A DNA stretch of 64,000 nucleotides from VRUE01 sp963707965 (GCA_963707965.1 CAVPRR010000005.1:124001-188000), one strand, 5' to 3'. Numbered from the stretch's first letter, positions 9,761-21,551 are shown. Program-made: numbers and translations. Notes: generated by a model from the letters alone, not told the origin.

Positions 9761-9921
9761 TCGGCCGCCTCGAAGTCCACCTTGTCGTAGATACCGCAGT
9801 CGGGGCAGTGCCAGTCGTCGGGCACGTCGCTCCATCGGGTCCCCGGCGGGAAGCCCTCGCGAGGATGTCCGGCCTCCTCGTCGTAGACGTAGCCGCAACC
9901 GGGGCAGCGCCAGGCGCTCAC
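9757..9921 (-). CDS. Rubredoxin
   Basis: This 54-residue one-iron electron carrier starts at a GTG that overlaps the alkB stop (GTGA). The two iron-binding loops are CPGCGYVYDE and CPDCG, four cysteines in all. The spacing and the DDWHCPDCG block mark an AlkG2-type rubredoxin, the kind that passes electrons from rubredoxin reductase to AlkB. No reductase gene is nearby, so it must be encoded elsewhere. Confidence 0.95.
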   Translation of the reverse strand: MSAWRCPGCGYVYDEEAGHPREGFPPGTRWSDVPDDWHCPDCGIYDKVDFEAAE

Positions 9922-11105
9922 GAGGTCGCGGCTCCGTAGCGGGAAATCACCCTTCCGCGCGCACGCGGCGCGACGTTGGCACGCATCACGTCACCCCCGT
10001 AGTGATCTAGCAGGCGGTGGTCCATGACGCGGCGCCAGAGCGGCGGCACCCAGGCAACCAGGATCATGCCCGCGTAGCCGGTGGGGAGCTGCGGCGCCTC
10101 GTCGACGTGGCGCAGCGCCTGGTAGCGGCGGGTCGGGTTGGCGTGGTGGTCGCTGTGGCGCTGCAGGTGGTAGAGGAGGACGTTGGAGGCGACGTTGTTG
10201 CTGTTCCAGCTGTGCTCGGGGCGGCAGCGCTCGTAGCGGCCGTCCTCGCGCCTCTGGCGCAGCAGGCCGTAGTGCTCCAGGTAGTTGACGACCTCCAGCA
10301 GGCTGAAGCCGAACACCGCCTGGATCAGCAGGTAGGGAAGGACGACCCACCCGAACACCGCAACCAGGGCGGCGAAGAGGACGATCGTCATCGCCCAGGC
10401 GTTGAGGATGTCGTTGTGGATCGACCAGGGCGAGCGGCCCATGCGGCCGAGCCGCGTGCGCTCCAGCCCCCAGGCGGAGCGGAAGCTGCCGGCGACGGTG
10501 CGCGGCAGGAAGGCCCAGAAGCTCTCCCCGAGGCGGGCGCTGGCCGGGTCCTCGGGCGTCGCGACGCGAACGTGGTGACCGCGGTTGTGCTCGATGAAGA
10601 AGTGCCCGTAGCCGCTCTGAGCGAGGGCGATCTTGCTCAGCCACCTCTCCACGTTGGCGCGCTTGTGGCCGAGCTCGTGGGCGGTGTTGATCGCGATCCC
10701 GCTCACCATCGCCATCGTCAGAGCGAGGCCGATGCTGTCGACGGTCGAGAGCCCGCCCTCGGCCCAGAGCCAGCACGCGAAGACGAGCCCCGCATACTGG
10801 ACCGGGATGAAAACGTAGGTGCACCAGCGGTAGTAGCGATCCTGTTCCAGCCACTTGATGATGCTGTCGGGCGGGTTCTCGGCATCCATGCCGATCGCCA
10901 CGTCGAGCAGCGGGAAGATCACAAAGACGAGGATCGGGCCGTAGAACCAGAAGACGCCAAGCCCGGTCAGGGTGACCAGGCCCCAGGCGAGGAAGGGAAG
11001 CAACGGCACGATCAGCCCCAGCAGCCACGCATAGCGCTTTGGGTCGCGCCAGGTGGCGGGGTTCAGCTCAGACTCGACTGCAGGGACCTGCGTCGCTGCC
11101 TCCAT
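9918..11105 (-). CDS. alkB: Alkane 1-monooxygenase (AlkB)
   Basis: AlkB is a membrane di-iron enzyme that hydroxylates the terminal carbon of n-alkanes using O2 and electrons from rubredoxin. The 395-residue protein has about six hydrophobic helices. All histidine boxes are present: HELGHK, EHNRGHH and LQRHSDHH, plus the NYLEHYG block typical of AlkB. I start at the ATG at 11105, preceded by AAGGAG; a longer in-frame start would include the operator region. It heads an operon with rubredoxin and a TetR regulator. Confidence 0.95.
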   Translation of the reverse strand: MEAATQVPAVESELNPATWRDPKRYAWLLGLIVPLLPFLAWGLVTLTGLGVFWFYGPILVFVIFPLLDVAIGMDAENPPDSIIKWLEQDRYYRWCTYVFIPVQYAGLVFACWLWAEGGLSTVDSIGLALTMAMVSGIAINTAHELGHKRANVERWLSKIALAQSGYGHFFIEHNRGHHVRVATPEDPASARLGESFWAFLPRTVAGSFRSAWGLERTRLGRMGRSPWSIHNDILNAWAMTIVLFAALVAVFGWVVLPYLLIQAVFGFSLLEVVNYLEHYGLLRQRREDGRYERCRPEHSWNSNNVASNVLLYHLQRHSDHHANPTRRYQALRHVDEAPQLPTGYAGMILVAWVPPLWRRVMDHRLLDHYGGDVMRANVAPRARGRVISRYGAATS

Positions 11106-11149
11106 CGGTGGACTCTTCTCCTTGTCAGATAACCGGATTCCGTCTGCTT

Positions 11150-11178
11150 GGTTAACAAAGTAACGATCTTTGTCAACC
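11150..11178 (-). promoter_or_regulatory. Inverted-repeat operator/promoter of alkB
   Basis: Arms GGTTAACAAAG and CTTTGTCAACC match at 10 of 11 positions around a 7-bp spacer. On the minus strand the site includes a TTGACA that can serve as a -35 box, so a bound repressor would block the promoter. It lies 45 bp upstream of alkB, and the TetR protein encoded in the operon is the natural candidate to bind it. Confidence 0.7.
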
Positions 11179-11292
11179 AGCACAACAGTACATGCCCCGG
11201 CTGTCGTCAGCACCAGACCGTGAGCGCTCGCCATTGCCGGACCACGAGCCCTCCCACCGCCTCGAGACGGCTCGCTCGCTACCATCCCGCCC

Positions 11293-11517
11293 GTGTACAC
11301 GGTCCTCGCAGTGATTCAGGTGATCATCGCCGTCGTTGTGATCTTTCTCGTGCTCCTGCATTCCGGGAAAGACGCCGGGCTGTCCGGCGCCTTCGGGATC
11401 GGCGGCGGGGGCAGCTCCTTCGGCGGCGGCTCGATGGTCGAGCGCAACCTGGATCGCGCCACGATCTTCTTCGCGGTCCTCTTCGTGGTCAACACCCTGG
11501 TGCTGCTGAAGATCTAG
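11293..11517 (+). CDS. secG: Preprotein translocase subunit SecG
   Basis: The 74-residue protein has two membrane helices (about 4-22 and 54-73). A glycine/serine-rich loop containing GGGGSSFGGGS lies between them, the classic SecG layout. It is an accessory part of the SecYEG protein channel. The start is GTG. It is convergent with ccmF and stands alone on its strand. Confidence 0.9.
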   Translation: MYTVLAVIQVIIAVVVIFLVLLHSGKDAGLSGAFGIGGGGSSFGGGSMVERNLDRATIFFAVLFVVNTLVLLKI

Positions 11518-11548
11518 CGTCCTGAGTCGGAATTTCGGGGTCGACGAC

Positions 11549-13971
<2,423 letters not shown>

Positions 13972-13982
<11 letters not shown>

Positions 13983-14373
13983 TCGAGGCCGTGAACTTGG
14001 AGGGGCACTTGGTGATCAGCGTGTCGCGTTCCCCGACGAAGACGCCGTCCTCCACCGCACCGGTGAGAACGATCTCGCGACCGCCGCGAAAGGGGTCGGG
14101 CACGGTGCCGCTGTAGGTGACCGGGATGCTCGCGCGGGGGTTGTCGCGGTCGGCGATGCGGAAACGCAGCCGGTCACCGTCATGGCGGACCGAGCGTTTG
14201 ACGACCCTGCCCGTCAACTCATAGCTGCCACCCGAGGAGACACCCAAGAGCTGCGATGGCTGCTTCGCCTCGGTGGAAGCGCTGAACGACGTGTAGACGA
14301 GCGCCCCGGCAAGCAGGACCGCCGCGCTGAGGGCGACCACGAGCCGGATCTTTCGCTTGCGGCCGGGATCCAC
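13972..14373 (-). CDS. ccmE: Haem chaperone CcmE, cysteine variant
   Basis: This 133-residue periplasm-facing haem chaperone has one N-terminal membrane anchor (about 9-27) and the small OB-fold of CcmE (GRVVKRSV, RFRIADRD, VTYSGTVPDPFRGGREIVLTG). In most bacteria the haem is attached to the His of an HxxxY motif; here the equivalent spot reads CPSKF (C123-F127). That is the less common Cys type, with Phe in place of the usual Tyr. The stop lies 10 bp inside ccmF, so the two are translationally linked. Confidence 0.9.
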
Positions 14374-14423
14374 GAGCCGGGGATTATCGCAAGGGCAGGT
14401 GGCCGGGCCTGCGAGGTGCGAAT

Positions 14424-15149
14424 ATGACGTCGATGGCGAAAAGCGATCCCAACGACCCGGTCCTGCTGATCACCGGAGCGAGCAGCGGAATCGGCGCGGC
14501 CACGGCGCGCGCCGCCGCCGAGACGCATCGGCTGGTGCTCGCGGCGCGACGGCTGGAGCCGCTGAACGCGCTGGTCGAGGAGCTCGGCGGCGAGGGGCGG
14601 GCGGTTGCCGTGCGCTGCGACGTCACCGAGTGGGACCAGGTGGAGGCGTTGACGGCAACGGGCCTCGAGCGCTTCGGGCGCATCGACGCCGTCTTCGCCA
14701 ACGCGGGCTTCGGGGCGACGCGCGGCTTCCTCGAGGAGTCGGTCGAGCACTGGCACGCGATGGTCCTCACGAACGTGTATGGCGTCGCGCTGACAGTTCG
14801 CGCCACCCTCCCCCACCTGCTCGAGCGCGGCGACGGGCACTTCCTCATCACCAGCTCGGTGGCGGGCCGGCGGGCACTGCCCGGCTCTCTGTACTCCGCC
14901 ACCAAGTGGGCCGCCACGGCGATCGGCGAGGCGCTGCGCGCGGAGCTGCGCCAGATGCACGACAACCACGCGGTCAAGGTGACCCTGATCGAGCCCGGCA
15001 TGACCGATACGCCCTTCTTCGACAACCGGCCCGGAGACTGGGCACTGCGAGATTCCGACATTGCGCGCGCGGTGATGTTCGCACTCGAGCAGCCACCCGG
15101 TGTCGACGTCAACGAGATCCTGGTCCGCCCGACCGCACAGCCGACGTAG
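14424..15149 (+). CDS. Short-chain dehydrogenase/reductase
   Basis: A 241-residue classical SDR. The nucleotide-binding motif TGASSGIG is at 17-24, NAGFGATRGF follows the fourth strand, and the catalytic Ser (ITSSVAG) and YSATK pair are all in place. The substrate cannot be read from sequence. An acidic or basic residue pair after strand 2 (AARRLEP) favours NADP(H). It runs opposite to ccmE and convergent with the large secreted protein, so it is probably monocistronic. A second ATG lies at 14433. Confidence 0.9.
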   Translation: MTSMAKSDPNDPVLLITGASSGIGAATARAAAETHRLVLAARRLEPLNALVEELGGEGRAVAVRCDVTEWDQVEALTATGLERFGRIDAVFANAGFGATRGFLEESVEHWHAMVLTNVYGVALTVRATLPHLLERGDGHFLITSSVAGRRALPGSLYSATKWAATAIGEALRAELRQMHDNHAVKVTLIEPGMTDTPFFDNRPGDWALRDSDIARAVMFALEQPPGVDVNEILVRPTAQPT

Positions 15150-15176
15150 ACGCGTCGGTCGCACCGAGGCACTCGC

Positions 15177-18173
15177 CTAACGGCGCCTGCTGTGCCCCCG
15201 ATGCCGCCTGCTCATGCGGTTGGCCTTGCGGCACGCCCGGCGAACCTTCGGGCGCTGGTTGGCCTTCTTGCCGTTCTGGCCCTTGATCCGGGCAACGGCG
15301 CGCAGCATGCGGCGGCTTCGGCGGTGCCGCCTCGAGCACTGGTTGCGGGAGTTCGTGAGCAGGCCCTGCTCGCCGCCCCGAATGGTGAGGAGGAACCTGG
15401 AGACCGGCACGTCCGGGACGGCGTCGTACGTGGTCCGAATCCGCCCATTGAGGCTGTCGATCCGACCGACCAGGTCGATGTCCACCTGGCCGCGCAGCGA
15501 GGCGACCAGGTCAGGCAGGGGGTTGTCGGAGGAGCGCAGATAGACGGGGCCTTCGAGGGGATCGTCGAGCAGTGGCGTGAAGGCCCGTGCGTGGCCGTAG
15601 ATCGAGTTCCTCGGACAATCGTGGGCGTCGTACTGCTGGCGGGTGCAGACCCGCGAGATGCTGGCCTGGTCGAGGAACAGCGAGCGCGGCAGGGTCACCG
15701 CGGCCCGGGCGGTGTTGGCATCGCCGCCACGGGCCATGAAGACCGCGCGTAGCTTCGGGTTCCTCGCTCGCCGCATCGCGCCGAAGAGCCGCAGGAAGAG
15801 CTTCGGCGCGAAGCCGAGCTTCTCGCAGCCGCTCACCTGGAATGGAGCGGACGCACCGAGGGCGGTGAACGCCGCGGGGTCTGCGGGATTCGCCCCCCCG
15901 CCGCGCAGCGTCCCCCCAACCGCCATCGGCGAGCAGTTCGTGGGGTTGAGCGAGAATTCCGGCCGGTCGAGCCGCACGACGATCGAGCGGATGTCGAGCA
16001 GGGCGCCGCCGTAGACGTGGGGGATCGGGTCCGAGACCGCTGTGACCTGCGCCGTTTCGCGGTCCACGAACAGCGCCACCCTCACCACAACCGAGCCGAG
16101 ATCGAAAGGCCCGGCCGTGGCGGGGGTGACGACTGTCAGGGACAGGGGAGCCCCTTGATGGGGGCCTGCGAGGAAGACCTTGCCCTCGATCGAGAGGGGC
16201 GCCGGGCCGCTGCCGCTGAGCACAGATGCGCTGCCGATCAGGCTGGACGCCGGGCAGCTCGGACTGGCTGCCTCGGCCAGACCGCTGTTCGCAGCCGCAG
16301 CGGCGATCGCCGCCTCCGGGCAGTAGCTGACGCCTGCCAGCTTCGCGGTCAGGCCCGGCGGCAGGTGGACATCGACGCCCTTCAACTCCTGCTCGCCATC
16401 CGATCGCGTGACATCCGTGCTCAGCGGGCTGAAGGCGCCCGCCGTCGGGCTGTCGGTTCCCGCGCTGAAGCCGGGCCCGAACGGCCGCTCCGCGAGCGTC
16501 TTCGGACAGCTGCCACCGCCGGGGAGGGCGCTGAGCGCAAAGTTGGAGGAGGGACCTGCCGGCGGATCCGTCGAGGGGCCTTCCGAAGAGCCCGACGGAC
16601 CCGTGCCCTGCGCCGAGGACCATGGGACGAGTCGACTGCTGGTTGAGTTCGGGCCGCAGGTGGGCGGAGTGGTCAAAGCCGCTTTCGCGCCGCCGTCCAG
16701 CGTCAGCCGGAAGGCCTTGAACGGCACCTGTGGCAGGCCTGGGATCGAAACGCTGCCCAGCGGCCCGTCGTCGAAGATCGTGGTCAGCTGTCCGGTCTGC
16801 GGGTTGGCGCTGACCTTGCCGATCAGGCGTGCGGAGATGTCGTATTTCGACGACTCGGCGGCAACAAAGATCCGGTACAGGCTGCCGGAGGCCGGATCAC
16901 TGCTGAGCTGGCGACCGACGAAGACAGGTCCGTTCAGGGAGCCGTCGGGAAGCGGCGGCGTGTCGACTTCAACCGAGCCGATCCGCGACTCCGCTGGACA
17001 TCCCACCGGTTCCTGGTTGCCCTTGTTGAACTCGTCGTCGCTGCAGGCAACCAGCCCATTCGCAGCCGACGGATTGAGGCCCATCCCGACGGGCAGGGTG
17101 ACTCGTGCCGATCTGACCTGGGAGCTTCCCTGGCTGGTTTCTCCGAACGTCGGGTTCTTGACCTCAGGCAGAAGGGCGGTTACGGCTACCCCCGCCGGCG
17201 AGTCGGTCTGCGGCGTATTCGGATCGACTTCGATCGACGGTTCGAATGGGATCGAGTTGCAGTCTTTCGGCGACGTTTCGAATTCGCCGGGTTCGCGCGG
17301 GATCTTCGACTCGACAGAGGCCGAGCCGTTCGGGAAGTTCGGGTCAGGTTCCTCATAGGAATCGGCCCTCAGCCAGGTCGAGTAGACGTGCTCGAAGGGC
17401 GAACCGGGAGCCGCGGTCCCGAGGCAGGTCGTTGGCGCGGTGATGAAGGTGCCATCGTCGCCGGCAAGTTCGCCGTTTCCGTCGAAGACCAGGCGGTTCT
17501 TCGCGATCCGCGCGAATTCACCCAAGAGCGGGATCGTGGGCAGTTCGAGTTTGGCGACGTGAATGGTGAAGTACTCGTGGTAGTCGCTCTCCCAGGCGAC
17601 GTCGGACTCCAGGAAGACGTCGTTGCCGAGCAGGCTGAGCCCGAAGCGGGCCGGTTCGCCTTCTTCCGGCACGAGGTTGTAGACATCGGCCTTGGGCAGG
17701 GTGACGGAGAGGCCAGTGTCCGGGTTGGTCGCTGTCACTTCGCTCGTGCCGACTTTCGATCCCGGCGCCTTGGTTTCGCATTCCGCCGGGCTTTCACCCG
17801 GTTCAAGCTCACACTGTTCGGGGGACGACTGCGGGTTGACCGTGAGGCCAGCTGGCAGGTCAACGCGCACTGTCCGCAGGTTCCCGACCGGAGCCGGGCC
17901 GAGCGGCGGGCCGGTTTCCGTGTTGACGATGAACTGCGTGAAACCGACCGGCGGGTGACCGGCGGCCCGTTCGTAAAAGAGTGTCGGCGTGCCGACCGAG
18001 CATTGCCCCGGAGGGCTGGGGTCTGCTTTGCAGGTCCCGGCCTGCCAGGGACTGTTGACTTCGGGGTCGTCTGGACTCTGCGGTCCGACGATCTGCGCCT
18101 CCGCCCCGGGGGCGCGCGCGAGCAGCGACAGAATCACGGCCACACCGAACACAGCAAAGCCTCTTGCGCCCAT
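15177..18173 (-). CDS. Large secreted protein, paralogue A, unknown function
   Basis: This 998-residue product begins with a signal peptide (hydrophobic FAVFGVAVILSLLA then GAEAQ). It has repeated beta-rich modules of the style VTLPVGMGLNPSAANGLVACSD and LPPGLTAKLAGVSYCPEAA, each with paired cysteines, and ends in a strongly basic tail. No enzyme motif is seen; a surface or envelope role is inferred. I use the ATG at 18173 because GGAGG and the AAGATCCAGG spacer before it are conserved in paralogue B. The C-terminal ~400 residues are nearly identical to paralogue B (18600-21497), while the N-terminal part differs strongly. Confidence 0.8.
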   Translation of the reverse strand: MGARGFAVFGVAVILSLLARAPGAEAQIVGPQSPDDPEVNSPWQAGTCKADPSPPGQCSVGTPTLFYERAAGHPPVGFTQFIVNTETGPPLGPAPVGNLRTVRVDLPAGLTVNPQSSPEQCELEPGESPAECETKAPGSKVGTSEVTATNPDTGLSVTLPKADVYNLVPEEGEPARFGLSLLGNDVFLESDVAWESDYHEYFTIHVAKLELPTIPLLGEFARIAKNRLVFDGNGELAGDDGTFITAPTTCLGTAAPGSPFEHVYSTWLRADSYEEPDPNFPNGSASVESKIPREPGEFETSPKDCNSIPFEPSIEVDPNTPQTDSPAGVAVTALLPEVKNPTFGETSQGSSQVRSARVTLPVGMGLNPSAANGLVACSDDEFNKGNQEPVGCPAESRIGSVEVDTPPLPDGSLNGPVFVGRQLSSDPASGSLYRIFVAAESSKYDISARLIGKVSANPQTGQLTTIFDDGPLGSVSIPGLPQVPFKAFRLTLDGGAKAALTTPPTCGPNSTSSRLVPWSSAQGTGPSGSSEGPSTDPPAGPSSNFALSALPGGGSCPKTLAERPFGPGFSAGTDSPTAGAFSPLSTDVTRSDGEQELKGVDVHLPPGLTAKLAGVSYCPEAAIAAAAANSGLAEAASPSCPASSLIGSASVLSGSGPAPLSIEGKVFLAGPHQGAPLSLTVVTPATAGPFDLGSVVVRVALFVDRETAQVTAVSDPIPHVYGGALLDIRSIVVRLDRPEFSLNPTNCSPMAVGGTLRGGGANPADPAAFTALGASAPFQVSGCEKLGFAPKLFLRLFGAMRRARNPKLRAVFMARGGDANTARAAVTLPRSLFLDQASISRVCTRQQYDAHDCPRNSIYGHARAFTPLLDDPLEGPVYLRSSDNPLPDLVASLRGQVDIDLVGRIDSLNGRIRTTYDAVPDVPVSRFLLTIRGGEQGLLTNSRNQCSRRHRRSRRMLRAVARIKGQNGKKANQRPKVRRACRKANRMSRRHRGHSRRR

Positions 18174-18274
18174 CCTGGATCTTCCTCCCAAGACCATCAA
18201 TGGATATTCTACCTGATTTTAGGGGTAAAGGCTGATATTTTTATGTAGGCGCGTTCCACGAAAGTGAGGATGCA

Positions 18275-18589
18275 GTGAACTGGGAGCTTCTCGCTCGTGC
18301 CAATACCCACCCGCTTCGAGTCTCAATCCTGGAGGTCCTCGACGGAGGCCGGACTCTGTCTCCGAAGGGCCTCAGCGTCGAACTTCGCGCACCGCTCGGC
18401 ACGGTCAACTACCACGTCACCCAGCTTGCGAAATCGGGTCTGGTGGATCTGGTGGGCGAGCGGCGGGTCCGGGGCGCCACCGAGCACTTCTACCGGGCGA
18501 CTGGATGCAAGCAGCGGACGATGGGTCTCGAACAAAGCGATTCTAGGCAGGATGGAGATGCCCACTACGGGCCGCTCCGTCCTGTCTAG
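18275..18589 (+). CDS. Small winged-helix (ArsR-like) protein with a replaced tail
   Basis: Of 104 residues, the first ~78 form an ArsR-type winged helix (HPLRVSILEVL, LRAPLGTVNYHVTQLAKSGLVDLV, GATEHFYRA). The start is a GTG behind GAGGA, and the gene is divergent from paralogue A across a 100-bp AT-richer gap. The last ~26 residues are read through a degraded copy of the tRNA-Gly 3' end (18511-18533) and have no domain character, so the original C-terminus was probably replaced by recombination. Regulation of the adjacent large proteins is a guess from position. Confidence 0.7.
   Translation: MNWELLARANTHPLRVSILEVLDGGRTLSPKGLSVELRAPLGTVNYHVTQLAKSGLVDLVGERRVRGATEHFYRATGCKQRTMGLEQSDSRQDGDAHYGPLRPV
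18511..18533. repeat. Degraded copy of the tRNA-Gly 3' end
   Basis: The stretch from AGCGGACGA to GGGTCTCGAAC matches the tRNA-Gly(CCC) T-arm/acceptor region with one mismatch. Together with the preceding GCAAG it matches the copy at 21546-21573 at 26 of 28 positions. It lies at the 3' side of paralogue B. Confidence 0.7.
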
Positions 18590-18599
18590 CGCCGCCTGC

Positions 18600-21497
18600 T
18601 CATGCGGTTGGCCTGCCGCACGGCCGGCGAAACTTCGGGCGCTGGCTGGCGCTCCTGCCGTTCTGGCCCTCGATCCGGGCATCGGCACGCAGCATGCGGC
18701 GGCTTCCGCGGTGCTGCCTCGAGCACTGGTGGCGGGAGTTCGTGAGCAGGCCCTGCTCGCCGCCCCGAATGGCGAGGAGGAACCTGGAGACCGGCACGTC
18801 CGGGACGGCGTCGTACGTGGTCCGAATCCGCCCATTGAGGCTGTCGAGCCGCCCGACCAGATCGATGTCCACCTGTCCGTGCAGCGAGGCGACCAGGTCG
18901 GGCAGGGGGTTGTCGGAGGAGCGCAGATAGACAGGGCCTTCGAGGGGATCGTCGAGCAGCGGCGTGAAGGCCCGTGCGTGGCCGTAGATCGAGTTCCTCG
19001 GACAGTCGTGGGCGTCGTACTGCTGGCGGGTGCAGACCCTGGAGACGCTTCCCTGGTCGAGGAACAGCGAGCGCGGCAGGGTGACCGCGGCCCGGGCGGT
19101 ATTGGCGTCGCCGGCACGGGCCATGAAGACCGCCCGGAGTTTCGGGTTGCCGGCCCGCCGCACCGACCCGAAGAGCCGCAGGGAGAGCTTCGGCGCGAAG
19201 TCGAGCTTCTCGCAGCCGCGCACCTGGAAGGGAGCCGAGACACCGAGGGCGGTGAACGCCGCGGGGTCTGCGGGATTCGCCCCGCCGCCGCGCAGCGTGC
19301 CCCCGATCGCCATCGGCGAGCAGTTCGTGGGGTTGAGCGAGAATTCCGGCCGGTCGAGCCGCACGGCGATCGAGCGGATGTCGAGCAGGGCGCCCCCGTA
19401 GACGTGGGGGATCGGGTCCGAGACCGCTGTGACCTGCGCGGTCTCGCGGTCCACGAACAGCGCCACCCTCACCACGACCGAGCCGAGATCGAACGGCCCG
19501 GCCGTGGCGGGGGTGACGACTGCCAGGGACAGGGGAGCCCCGTGGTGGGGGCCTGCGAGGAACACCTTGCCCTCGATGGGAAGGGGCGCCGGGCCGCTGC
19601 CGGCGAGAACGGAGGCGCTGCCGACCAGGCTGGAGGCCGGGCAGCTCGGGCTCGCTGCCTCGGCCAGACCGCTGTTCGCAGCCGCGGCGACGAGCGCCGC
19701 CTCGGGGCAGTAGCGGACGCTCGCCAGCTTCGCTGTCAGGCCCGGCGGCAGCTGGAGGTCGACGCCCTTCAGCTCCTGGCTGCCGTCTTGCCTCGTGACG
19801 CTCATCTGGAAGTCGCTGAACGCTCCCCCCCGCGGGTTCTCAGTCGCTGCGCCGAACCCGGGCGCGAAGGGCCGGTCCGCGAGCGTGCCGGGGCAGGCGC
19901 CGCCGCCGGGTGCGGCGGTGAATTTGAAGCTGGTCCCGGGGGTGGCGGGGGTGTTGCCCGACCACGGTGTCATCACCGTGGCCACCTCATGCGGCCCGCA
20001 GGTGCCCGAGCTGGTCAGCGGTGCCTTCGCACCGCCATTGAAGACCAGGCGCAAGGAGCTGAGCGGGACCTGTGGGTTGTTGGCGAATGTCGTGGTGAGC
20101 TGACCCGTCTGGGAGTCAGCGGAGACGTTGCCGATCAGCCGCGCGGAGATGCCGTAGCGCTCCGACTCGGCGGCAACGAAGATTCGGTAGGCGTCCCCAG
20201 ATGCCGGATCGCGGCTCAGCTGCTGTCCCACATAGACATTCCCCGCAAGCGAGTCCGGCGGCAGGGGAGGCGTCTGGACCTCGACCCGACCCACCCTCGA
20301 TGCCGGTGGACAGGCGATCGCGTTCCTCGTCCCCTTGCCGAACTGCGCATCGCTGCAGGCCACCAGACCGCTGGCTGCCGAAGGGTTGAGCCCCATCCCC
20401 ACCGGCAGGGTGACCTTCACGTCCTTCAGGTGAGAGCTGGCCCGTTTGCCTTCCCTGCCGGGGTCCTTGATCTCGGGCAGGTTGACGGTGACCGCGGCGC
20501 CCGAGGGGGAATCGGTCTGGGCGGTTCCCGGGTCGACCTCGACCGACGGCCCGAAGGGGATCGCGTCGCAGTTGAGCGGTTTCTCCCCTTCCGGCAGCGA
20601 GGATTCGAAAGCTGGGGAGGCGCTCTGCGGGAACTGGTAGTCGGGGGCCTCCCCTTCGGTGATCGAGCTGGCGAGCAACCAGCTCGAGTAGACGCCCTCG
20701 AAGCCGGCCTGTCCCGGGTCATCGCAGGTGGTGGGGGTCGTGATGAAGGTGCCGTTCCCCAGGGTGCCGCCGAAGACGAGGCGAGTCTTGAGAATCAGTC
20801 CGTCATCCACCAGCGGTATTTCGGCGAATGGCATCTTCGGAACGTGGATCGTGAACCCCTCGTGATAGTCGCTGTCCCAGGCGACATTCGCCTCCAGGTA
20901 GATGTCGTTGCCGAGCAGGTCCATCCCGAAGCGCGCCGGTTCGCCAGCCGGAGGGATGAGGTTGTAGACCGGGACGCGCGTCAGACCCTTGATCGGGGGA
21001 ACGGGAACCCCGAGGACGGACGCGGTCACCGCGCTTTCCCCAACCGCGGATTGCGGCGGGCAGTTGGTCGGGCCTTCCAGGAAGTCTTCAAGCGGGCACC
21101 GGAGCGTGGCCTGGGGATTGACACTCAGTCCGACCGGAAGGTCGACGCGGACCGTCATCAGTTCGTCGACGGGACTTTCCAGCCTCACGCCCGGGAGCGG
21201 TTCCTTCGTGGTGTGCTTGACGATGAACTGGGTGAAGCCGACGGGCGGATGGCCGGCGGCGTCGCGGAAGAACTGGTCCGGGATGTCGACCGTGCACTTG
21301 GGGCTGTCCGTCGTGCAGGTCCCCGCCTGCCAACCGTCCGCGGGGGTATGTGGATGGTTCTGCGGGGCGATGATGTCCGCCGTGGCAGCCACGGCGGCAG
21401 GCGCCGGGAGCAGCAGCCCCACGACCATTGCCCCAGCGGCAATCAGGCCAGGCATCGCGGCTCCCGTTGTCCGGGAAGTCCCAGCCCCCGTGTTCAT
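18600..21497 (-). CDS. Large secreted protein, paralogue B, unknown function
   Basis: A 965-residue paralogue of the 15177-18173 product, with the same plan: signal peptide (LIAAGAMVVGLLLPAPAAVAA), cysteine-paired beta-rich modules (CPPASRVGRVEV, CSDAQFGKG) and a basic end. Shared landmarks include AGHPPVGFTQFIV near the N-terminus and YDAHDCPRNSIYGHARAFTPLL near the C-terminus. Compared with A, one T is missing near 18623, which shifts the frame and removes the last MSRRHR-type basic residues. The start at 21497 is aligned with A through the shared AAGATCCA.G leader. Function is unknown. Confidence 0.8.
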   Translation of the reverse strand: MNTGAGTSRTTGAAMPGLIAAGAMVVGLLLPAPAAVAATADIIAPQNHPHTPADGWQAGTCTTDSPKCTVDIPDQFFRDAAGHPPVGFTQFIVKHTTKEPLPGVRLESPVDELMTVRVDLPVGLSVNPQATLRCPLEDFLEGPTNCPPQSAVGESAVTASVLGVPVPPIKGLTRVPVYNLIPPAGEPARFGMDLLGNDIYLEANVAWDSDYHEGFTIHVPKMPFAEIPLVDDGLILKTRLVFGGTLGNGTFITTPTTCDDPGQAGFEGVYSSWLLASSITEGEAPDYQFPQSASPAFESSLPEGEKPLNCDAIPFGPSVEVDPGTAQTDSPSGAAVTVNLPEIKDPGREGKRASSHLKDVKVTLPVGMGLNPSAASGLVACSDAQFGKGTRNAIACPPASRVGRVEVQTPPLPPDSLAGNVYVGQQLSRDPASGDAYRIFVAAESERYGISARLIGNVSADSQTGQLTTTFANNPQVPLSSLRLVFNGGAKAPLTSSGTCGPHEVATVMTPWSGNTPATPGTSFKFTAAPGGGACPGTLADRPFAPGFGAATENPRGGAFSDFQMSVTRQDGSQELKGVDLQLPPGLTAKLASVRYCPEAALVAAAANSGLAEAASPSCPASSLVGSASVLAGSGPAPLPIEGKVFLAGPHHGAPLSLAVVTPATAGPFDLGSVVVRVALFVDRETAQVTAVSDPIPHVYGGALLDIRSIAVRLDRPEFSLNPTNCSPMAIGGTLRGGGANPADPAAFTALGVSAPFQVRGCEKLDFAPKLSLRLFGSVRRAGNPKLRAVFMARAGDANTARAAVTLPRSLFLDQGSVSRVCTRQQYDAHDCPRNSIYGHARAFTPLLDDPLEGPVYLRSSDNPLPDLVASLHGQVDIDLVGRLDSLNGRIRTTYDAVPDVPVSRFLLAIRGGEQGLLTNSRHQCSRQHRGSRRMLRADARIEGQNGRSASQRPKFRRPCGRPTA

Positions 21498-21551
21498 CTT
21501 GGATCTTCGCTCCAAGCCCATCGACCCTTTGCGACCGGGCGACCGAACGCA

